Origin: BS750m-G62 sp964577175
Lineage (GTDB): Bacteria > Planctomycetota > Phycisphaerae > FEN-1346
Assembly: GCA_964577175.1 (NCBI GenBank)
Contig: CAZNYC010000072.1
Span: 1 to 20,959 of the forward strand
Reading direction: 5' to 3'
Length of the DNA stretch: 20,959 bases
A program made the translations under genes and the position numbers. Under the pieces are notes generated by a model, which did not search any database, was not told where the DNA came from, and was given only the letters and a program-made list of their open reading frames with translations. The number at the start of each line of letters is the position of its first letter. Position 1 is the first letter of the stretch. This document shows, piece after piece, positions 6,957-12,822 of this stretch.

Positions 6957-8065
6957 CACGCGCCCCCGTGCTGCGGGACCTGCCCGTCTTCGGTATCTGC
7001 GGCCACAGCGGCTCGGGCAAAACCACCGTCATCGAGCGGCTGCTGTCCGTCCTCACCGCCGAGGGGCTCGCCGTGGCCGTCGTCAAGCCCGGTGCCCACC
7101 ATCTGGACGTCGACCCCGAGGGAAAGGACAGCGACCGCCTCTTCCGCGCCGGCGCGGACGTGTACCTGGAGGCACGAGACGAGGCGCTGGTCCGGGCGCA
7201 CCCCGCGCCCATGGAAAGCGCGGCAGGTCGGGAGACCCGCCGCGCAGCCAGGGGCGGAGCCATGCCGGGCATCGCGCGGCCGGCCGAGGCCGCCCGGTCC
7301 CATGACCTGGTCCTCATCGAAGGCCGGCGCCACCTCGGCTGCGATCACGTCTGGCTGCGCGGGCCGGACGAAGGCGGCCCGCCGGCCGGCGGCGACCGGC
7401 CTCTGGCCGTCCTCCCCTCCGACACCGACCGCACGGCCGCGGTCCGCGCGATCCTCCGCGACTGGCTGCCGGGGCAGTGGCGGGCGCCGCCGGTCTACGG
7501 CTGCGTGCTCATCGGCGGACGGAGTCGGCGCATGGGCCGGCCCAAGCACCTGCTCCGGCAGGACGGGACGACCTGGCTCCAGCGAGTGGCCGACTCCCTG
7601 GCCGCCGTGGCGGAATGCGTCGTGGTGGCGGGAGGCGGGGCGTTGCCGCCGGCGATGGCCGAGGTCCCCCGCCTGCCGGACGTCCCGGACGTCGCGGGGC
7701 CGCTCGCCGGCATCCTGGCCTGCATGCGGTGGGCCCCGTGGGTCACGTGGCTGGTGACGGCGTGCGACCTGCCGCATCTCGCGCCGGAGCCGCTGAGGTG
7801 GCTGCTGTCGACCCGCCGGCCGGGCGTCTGGGCCACGCTGCCCCGGGCGACGGCCGACGGGCCGCTCGAACCGTTGCTCGCGCATTACGACTTCCGCGCC
7901 GCAAGGCTGCTCGAGGACCTGGCGGCGGCCGGCTCCCTGGCCCCCTCGGCCGCCGCCGACCACCCCAAGGTCGCCACCCCGCAGGTCCCGGCGCGCGTGG
8001 CCCAGGCCTGGGCCAACGTCAACACGGCGGCGGACCTTGACCGACGCCGCCGCCGGGAAGCCTGA
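6953..8065 (+). CDS. MobB-MobA fusion, molybdenum cofactor guanylyltransferase
   Basis: This 370-residue fusion begins at the ATG overlapping the previous stop. The frame stays open far upstream, but that part is antisense-type noise over the MOSC-mogA gene. The MobB half has a P-loop GHSGSGKTT at 17-25 and DLVLIEGRRH near 120. The MobA half starts near 181 with CVLIGGRSRRMGRPKHLL, the NTP-transferase signature, and continues with DVAGPLAGI, VTACDLPHL and the terminal NVNTAADL. MobA joins GMP to the pterin to make the guanine dinucleotide cofactor used by formate dehydrogenases of the DMSO-reductase family; MobB assists. Residues 89-98 are encoded by a palindromic repeat that also occurs at three intergenic sites. 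The linker before DLVLIEG is about a dozen residues longer than in E. coli MobB as I recall it. Confidence 0.93.
   Translation: MTRAPVLRDLPVFGICGHSGSGKTTVIERLLSVLTAEGLAVAVVKPGAHHLDVDPEGKDSDRLFRAGADVYLEARDEALVRAHPAPMESAAGRETRRAARGGAMPGIARPAEAARSHDLVLIEGRRHLGCDHVWLRGPDEGGPPAGGDRPLAVLPSDTDRTAAVRAILRDWLPGQWRAPPVYGCVLIGGRSRRMGRPKHLLRQDGTTWLQRVADSLAAVAECVVVAGGGALPPAMAEVPRLPDVPDVAGPLAGILACMRWAPWVTWLVTACDLPHLAPEPLRWLLSTRRPGVWATLPRATADGPLEPLLAHYDFRAARLLEDLAAAGSLAPSAAADHPKVATPQVPARVAQAWANVNTAADLDRRRRREA
7218..7245. repeat. palindromic repeat copy C, inside mobBA
   Basis: An 11-nt left arm at 7218-7228, a 6-nt loop CGGGAG and an 11-nt right arm ACCCGCCGCGC form the unit. The right arm is identical to those at 1896-1906 and 19591-19601. 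One pair in the stem is mismatched (A opposite C). It encodes ten residues (SAAGRETRRA) in frame, so the gene is not broken. Confidence 0.6.
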
Positions 8066-8086
8066 AGCAATCTCACCCCGAGTGGC

Positions 8087-8163
8087 TGCGCGGGGGTTCT
8101 CCGGAACCACGGCGCCTCGTGCGGTGTGACTCCCTACGCGGCGGGTGCACAGATCTGCCGCGC
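8087..8163. repeat. double-hairpin repeat copy B between convergent operons
   Basis: The first hairpin, about 8087-8115, has a GGTTC-TCCG-GAACC apex. The second is the 11-6-11 palindrome at 8136-8163. The pair has the same order and nearly the same spacing as at 19525-19601. In the + strand RNA, stem changes in the second hairpin are kept paired as G-U. It fills the gap between the stop codons of mobBA and moeA, so it may also terminate transcription from both sides, although there is no U-run. Confidence 0.55.
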
Positions 8164-8179
8164 TGCCGTGGGCGGCCCT

Positions 8180-9373
8180 TCACCCGTCCATCGGCACGGC
8201 CTCGACCATCTCGCCTTGCCCGTGGTGGCCCGGCTCCAGGGGGGCCAGGGCGTCGGCCCGGCAGAAGGATACCAGGTCCGCCGAGCCGTGCGTCGGAACC
8301 AGGTGAGCCGTCCACCCGGCCCCGTCCCGCCGGAGCGTCGCCGGGAGGTACTTCCGCCGGTCACCCTGGACGGCGACCGCCTCGGCGAGCGCGGCCGCCA
8401 CGCACGCGGGGGCGGGGGCGGGGTCCCCCCTCATCGCTCGGATGGCCGGCAGCACATACAAGCGGAACGTCACCAGCGTCGAGACCGGGTTCCCGGGCAG
8501 GCCGAAGACGACCCCACCCTCGTGCGTCGCGAAGACGGTCGGCTTGCCGGGCTTCTGCCGGACCGTCTTGAAATGGACGTCGACGCCCAGAGCCTCGAAA
8601 ACCTGGGGTACGAAATCCCACTTACCGACGCTCACCCCGCCGGAGACCAGCAGGAAGTCGCGCGCCAGGCCTTCGGCGAGGCGGGCACGCAGGTCCGATT
8701 CGGTGTCACGGGCGATGCCGAGGTCGTCGCACGCAACGCCGGCCCGCCGGCAGCCGGCGCGGAGGCTCCAGGAGTTGGCGTTTCGGATCTGGCCGGGCTC
8801 CGGCGTGGCCGAGGCCGGCACGACCTCATCGCCGGTGGCCAGGACCGCCGCGCGCGGCCGGCGGAACACGCGGACCCGCTCCCGGCCGACCGACGCCAGC
8901 AGCCCCGCCTCGGCCGGTCGGACCCGGCGGCCGGCCTGCAGGACGGTTTCGCCGCGGCGGACGTCCTCGCCGTGGACGCACACGTTTCGCCCCGCGGCGC
9001 CGGCCCGCAGGATCCGTACCCGCCCGGCCTCCGCCGGCTCGGTGTCCTCGACTTTCACGACTACGTCGGCGCCCTCCGGGACGGGCGCGCCGGTCATGAT
9101 GTGGGCGCAGCCGCCGGGCTCCACCGGCCGCGTCGGCACCGCGCCGGCGGGCACCTCTTCGGTCACGGCCAGGAGCGCCGGCAGGTGGGCCAGGTCATCG
9201 GACCGGGCGGCGTAGCCGTCCATGGCGCTCTTGTCGAACGGCGGCAGGTCCATGTCGCTGGCGACCGGCTCGGCCAGGACGGCCCCTACCGCCTCCAAGA
9301 CCGGCATCTCCTCAGCCTCCAGCCGGGGTGTATGCGCCAGGACCCGCCGAAGGGCCTCTTGCGGTGAAATCAT
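8180..9373 (-). CDS. moeA: molybdopterin molybdenumtransferase MoeA
   Basis: MoeA inserts molybdate or tungstate into adenylated molybdopterin with release of AMP. The 397-residue protein has the family layout: an N-terminal block ending in DLPPFDKSAMDGYA (44-55), a central ATGDEVV segment, SGGVSVGKWDFV, then RQKPGKPTVFATHEG with GLPGNPVSTLVTF, and a C-terminal domain IV of about 75 residues. It is the last gene of the long minus-strand operon and overlaps the transporter ATPase gene by an ATGA. Metal insertion is thus translated directly after metal uptake. MogA, its partner, is encoded on the converging strand. Confidence 0.95.
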   Translation of the reverse strand: MISPQEALRRVLAHTPRLEAEEMPVLEAVGAVLAEPVASDMDLPPFDKSAMDGYAARSDDLAHLPALLAVTEEVPAGAVPTRPVEPGGCAHIMTGAPVPEGADVVVKVEDTEPAEAGRVRILRAGAAGRNVCVHGEDVRRGETVLQAGRRVRPAEAGLLASVGRERVRVFRRPRAAVLATGDEVVPASATPEPGQIRNANSWSLRAGCRRAGVACDDLGIARDTESDLRARLAEGLARDFLLVSGGVSVGKWDFVPQVFEALGVDVHFKTVRQKPGKPTVFATHEGGVVFGLPGNPVSTLVTFRLYVLPAIRAMRGDPAPAPACVAAALAEAVAVQGDRRKYLPATLRRDGAGWTAHLVPTHGSADLVSFCRADALAPLEPGHHGQGEMVEAVPMDG

Positions 9374-10410
9374 GCCCCTCTCCCTCCATAGACCGCCACC
9401 GAGAATGCCTTGAAGATGACCGCCACCGTCTGCCCCAGCGCCAGCCCCATCTCCCGCAGCGACGGCTCGGTCACCACCGCCACCATCGGCACGCCGACGT
9501 CCACGGTGACCCGGACACAGTGGCCCTGGACCGCCAGGGCCGCCACGCGGCCGAAGAGGGTGTTCCGGGCGGTGGACGGCGGGGGGGCGGGTCGGTCCCG
9601 TGCGGGCCGGCGGCTGAGGATCACCGAGCGGGGATCGATGACCACGTGGGCCGGGCCACGCAGGTCGGTCGCCACGTGCACCACGCAGCCCGGGGCGATC
9701 TCCATGACCGGTTCGCCGGCCTGCTCGACGAGGGTCCCGGCAAAATGGTTGTCGATCGGCGTCTCGGTCAGCCGGCCGGCGACCAGCCCGAGCGAGCGGT
9801 CCGCCAGGCGGTAGGCCGCAGCCAGGTGATGGGTGGCCAGCATCACGCTCCGGCCTTCTCGGGGCAGGCGGGCCAGGGCCCGTTCAATCACGTCGGCGTG
9901 CTGGGCGTCGATGCCGGCCATCGGCTCGTCCAGGAGCAGGACCTCGGACTCGACGGCCAGGGCCCGCGCCAGGGCGACCCGCCGACGCTGGCCGGCCGAG
10001 AGGTATCGGGCGGGCCGGTCCGCGGCCTCCGCCATGCCGACGGCGTCCAGGGCGGCCGAGGCGCGACGCCGGGCCTCGCGCCGGCCCACCCCCCGCGCCG
10101 AGAGGCCGTACGTCACATTGGCCAGGGCGGTCGTCGCGAACATCCAGGGCTCCTCGTGGACCAGGACCACGTGCCGACGCAGCGCGGCGGCGTTTCGCGC
10201 GTTGACCGTCCGGCCCAGCAGGACGATCCGGCCCGTCGTCGGCGGTTCCAGGAGCGCCAGCACCGAGAGCAGCGTGGTCTTTCCGCTGCCGTTCGGTCCG
10301 ACGACGGCCGCGATGGTCCCGCGCGGCAGGTCGAACCGCTCGACCTTGAGAACCCGGCGACCGGCGTACGCCTTGGTCAGGTCGCGGACTTCGATCGCGT
10401 TTGCCGTCAC
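9370..10410 (-). CDS. tupC: tungstate/molybdate ABC transporter ATPase with C-terminal TOBE/Mop-like domain
   Basis: The protein has 346 residues and powers oxyanion import. Walker A is GPNGSGKTT at 38-46. The signature is YLSAGQRRRVALARA (LSAGQ in place of the usual LSGGQ) and Walker B is LLLDEP, followed by THH. After about residue 225 comes an extension whose last 75 residues (from STARNTLFGRV to GLALGQTVAVIFKAFSV) match the TOBE/Mop oxyanion-binding domain of ModC-type ATPases. That domain would allow feedback by intracellular metal. The start is a GTG overlapping the permease stop as GTGA. The frame is open for another 230 codons upstream but carries no ABC-type sequence there. The partners are TupA- and TupB-like, so tungstate is the likelier substrate. 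The gene symbol rests on these neighbours. Confidence 0.88.
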   Translation of the reverse strand: MTANAIEVRDLTKAYAGRRVLKVERFDLPRGTIAAVVGPNGSGKTTLLSVLALLEPPTTGRIVLLGRTVNARNAAALRRHVVLVHEEPWMFATTALANVTYGLSARGVGRREARRRASAALDAVGMAEAADRPARYLSAGQRRRVALARALAVESEVLLLDEPMAGIDAQHADVIERALARLPREGRSVMLATHHLAAAYRLADRSLGLVAGRLTETPIDNHFAGTLVEQAGEPVMEIAPGCVVHVATDLRGPAHVVIDPRSVILSRRPARDRPAPPPSTARNTLFGRVAALAVQGHCVRVTVDVGVPMVAVVTEPSLREMGLALGQTVAVIFKAFSVAVYGGRGA

Positions 10411-11105
10411 GCCCGTTCTCCGCCGCCGTGGAGCCAAAGGAAGATCAGGTTCACGCCCAGGGCCACGATCATCAGGACAATGCCCAGCGCGATGCCGAGC
10501 GCCACTTCGCCCTTGGCGGTTTCCAGGGCGATGGCGGTGGTGACGGTCCGCGTGTAGGCCCGGATGTTCCCGCCGAGCATCATGCTGATGCCGACCTCGC
10601 CGAAGACCCGTCCGAACCCCGCCACGACGGCCGCCAGGTACCCCCGCCGGCCCTCCGAGAGCAGGGTGCGGGCGGTCCGGCACCGGCCGGCTCCCAGCGT
10701 CTGGGCCGTCCGGCGGAGGCGCGGATCCAGACCCTCGGTCGCCGCGTGGGCCAGCGCCGTCACCAGCGGAAGGGCCAGCGCGAACTGGCCCAGCACGATG
10801 GCCGACCGCGTGTACAGCAGGCCCCAGCCGCCCAGCAGACCTTGCCGAGAAAGGATCGCGTAGAAGACCAGGCCGATCAGCACGGTGGGCACCGCCATGA
10901 GGGCGTGCAGGACCGTGGTCAGGAGGCGTTTGCCGCGGAACCGCGCCAGGCCGATGGCCAGTCCCAGCGGCAGCCCCGCCCCCGTCGCCAGGACCGTCGA
11001 GGCCGACGCCACACCCAGCGAGACCACCACCGCCCGGTATACCTCGGCGTCCAGCGACCCGAGCAGCCGAAGGGCCTGGAGAAACTGGTCGAGCGTCCAA
11101 TTCAT
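10407..11105 (-). CDS. tupB: tungstate-type ABC transporter permease
   Basis: The 232-residue integral membrane protein has about five or six hydrophobic segments. Among them are LLTTVLHALMAVPTVLIGLV, an ALALPLVTALAHA segment and a C-terminal LGIALGIVLMIVALGVNLIF. The loop GRVFGEVGISMMLGGNI is the coupling-helix region typical of TupB and related permeases. The start is fixed by an ATGA overlap with tupA, and the end overlaps the ATPase GTG start. It forms the membrane channel for the oxyanion delivered by the lipoprotein TupA. Confidence 0.9.
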   Translation of the reverse strand: MNWTLDQFLQALRLLGSLDAEVYRAVVVSLGVASASTVLATGAGLPLGLAIGLARFRGKRLLTTVLHALMAVPTVLIGLVFYAILSRQGLLGGWGLLYTRSAIVLGQFALALPLVTALAHAATEGLDPRLRRTAQTLGAGRCRTARTLLSEGRRGYLAAVVAGFGRVFGEVGISMMLGGNIRAYTRTVTTAIALETAKGEVALGIALGIVLMIVALGVNLIFLWLHGGGERA

Positions 11106-11980
11106 GGCGTGTCCGGCGAGGTTTTCGGCGCGTCCGTCGGCGCGGCGTCCGGGACGGCCGTCGGCTGGAACAGCACCTCGCCGTCGACCTGGAAGTCGCC
11201 GATGAGGCGCTGGACCCGGGGCGAGGTGACCCACCCGACGAGGGCGATCGCCCCGGCGTAGTTCACGTCCGGGTGCCGGGCGGGATTGACCGCGATGATG
11301 CTGTATGGGTTCCGGAGCACGGGGGCGCCCTCGAAGCGGACTTCCAGGTCGATCTTGTCCCGCATGGCCAGATACGTGCCGCGGTCCGAGAGGCAATAAG
11401 CCCGCTTCTCGTCGGCGAGCAGGAACGCGGCGCCCATGCCCTGGCCGACTTCCAGGTACCACGGGCCAGCCGGTTCGATACCCGCCTCGGTCCACAGGGC
11501 CCGCTCTTTCTTGTGGGTGCCGGAATCGTCGCCGCGGGAGACGAACGGGGCCTCGGCGCGGGCGACGGCGGCCAGGGCGTCGGCGGCCGAGTCGGTCTCA
11601 GCCACCCCGGCCGGGTCTGCCGCCGGACCCAGCAGGAGGAAATCGTTGGCCATGACGGCCCGACGATTGACACCGCAGCCCGCCTCGATAAAGGCCGCCT
11701 CGGCGACCGGGGCGTGAACCAGCAAGACGTCCGCGTCGCCGTTGCGGCCCAGGGCGAGGGCCCGGCCGGTTCCCACCGGCACCACGCGGACCTCGGCCCC
11801 GAACCTCGCCTCGAACGGAGGAAGCAGGCGGTCCAGGAGCCCAGAGTTCTCCGTGCTGGTGGTGGTGGCGAGACGAAGGGTCCCCAGGCCGCTCGGCGCC
11901 GGCGCCTCGTCACACGAGAGCGTCAGATGGCCGGCCAAAAGGCCACCGAGCACCAAGGCCGTGTAAGCCATGCGTCTCAT
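11102..11980 (-). CDS. tupA: tungstate-binding lipoprotein TupA
   Basis: The 292-residue protein opens with a lipoprotein signal: MRR, a hydrophobic core, and lipobox LTLSC with the Cys at 23. The mature part has the TupA signatures: LATTTSTENSGLLDRLLP, VGTGRALALGRNGDADVLL, VHAPVAEAAFIE, and SRGDDSGTHKKE. These include the TTTS and RGDDSGT elements that hold the oxyanion. The match favours TupA over ModA, which lacks the SRGDDSGTHKKE block, and suggests tungstate as ligand; selectivity cannot be proven from sequence. The C-terminal tail after PTAVPDAAP is low-complexity. The start overlaps the fdhD stop (ATGA). Confidence 0.93.
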   Translation of the reverse strand: MRRMAYTALVLGGLLAGHLTLSCDEAPAPSGLGTLRLATTTSTENSGLLDRLLPPFEARFGAEVRVVPVGTGRALALGRNGDADVLLVHAPVAEAAFIEAGCGVNRRAVMANDFLLLGPAADPAGVAETDSAADALAAVARAEAPFVSRGDDSGTHKKERALWTEAGIEPAGPWYLEVGQGMGAAFLLADEKRAYCLSDRGTYLAMRDKIDLEVRFEGAPVLRNPYSIIAVNPARHPDVNYAGAIALVGWVTSPRVQRLIGDFQVDGEVLFQPTAVPDAAPTDAPKTSPDTP

Positions 11981-12822
11981 GCCGTGGTCTCCCCCGGCTG
12001 TTGGCTGTCCGCCGCCAGGCCAAGGCGCCCCGGGGCCGTATAGGCGTTCATCCGCCCGCGGCGAGCAAAGCCGACGACCGTGAGGTTCGCAAGGCGAGCC
12101 AACTCGATGGCTCGCGAGGTCGTCGCTCCCCGGCTGACGACCACGGGCAGGCCGGCTCGGGCGGCCTTGGCCACGATGTCGGCGCTGGCGCGGCCGGTGG
12201 TCAGAATCGCCCGCTCGGCCAGGGGCTCCCCGCGGAGCAGACACCGGCCGATGGTCTTGTCGACGGCGTTGTGCCGTCCGATGTCCTCCGCATACGCCGT
12301 GAGGCTCTCCCCGTCGGTGGCCGCGGCAAGGTGCACGGCACCCGTGTCGCGAAACAGGGCGGAGGCGGCCGCCATCTCGCCGAGACGCTCGATCAAGTCC
12401 TCGGGACGGAACGCGGCGTCGCTGCGGGAGGGCGGCAAGGCCTCGTCTCCCGCCGACGCCCCGCCGCCGCAGCCGGACGTGATCGAGAGACGCTCGCGAA
12501 ACGTCACCAGGCGGTCCGGGTCCACGCGACCCCGCACGTCCACCCGCGCCAGGTCCGGCGCCACGGTGATCTCGTCCACGGCGTCGGGCCCGTCGAGGAG
12601 TCCTTCCGAGACGAGGAACCCGGCCGCCAGGGCCTCCAGGCCCTCGGGCAGGCAGTTGATCCAGAGCAGCGGCCTTGCGTTCAGGACGACCTGCACGCGG
12701 TGCTCGACGATGACGGTGTCGCGCCCCTCGTCGCCACGGCCGCTGCGGCCGGGGCGGGGCGGCCCGACGCGCCGCACGGGCACGTCGCGCAGGAGACCGC
12801 GGGACTCTGGCGGTTCGGTCAT
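11977..12822 (-). CDS. fdhD: formate dehydrogenase accessory sulfurtransferase FdhD
   Basis: FdhD transfers sulfur from a cysteine desulfurase to the bis-MGD cofactor of formate dehydrogenase. The 281-residue protein has the expected order: INCLPEGLEALAAGFLVSEG, the reactive-cysteine loop TSGCGGG, AEDIGRHNAVDKTIG, TGRASADIVAKAARAGLPV and SRGATTSRAIELA. The loop has one cysteine where E. coli-type proteins carry CXXC; only the first is kept here, as in some other FdhD branches to my knowledge. The gene directly follows its client fdhA with an ATGA overlap, which supports the assignment of fdhA as a true formate dehydrogenase. Confidence 0.95.
   Translation of the reverse strand: MTEPPESRGLLRDVPVRRVGPPRPGRSGRGDEGRDTVIVEHRVQVVLNARPLLWINCLPEGLEALAAGFLVSEGLLDGPDAVDEITVAPDLARVDVRGRVDPDRLVTFRERLSITSGCGGGASAGDEALPPSRSDAAFRPEDLIERLGEMAAASALFRDTGAVHLAAATDGESLTAYAEDIGRHNAVDKTIGRCLLRGEPLAERAILTTGRASADIVAKAARAGLPVVVSRGATTSRAIELARLANLTVVGFARRGRMNAYTAPGRLGLAADSQQPGETTA

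Noticed and set aside
10411..11100. Upstream extension of the transporter ATPase frame
   Set aside because: The extra 230 codons overlap tupB in another frame and have low-complexity content. The ABC domain starts right at the GTG coupled to the tupB stop.
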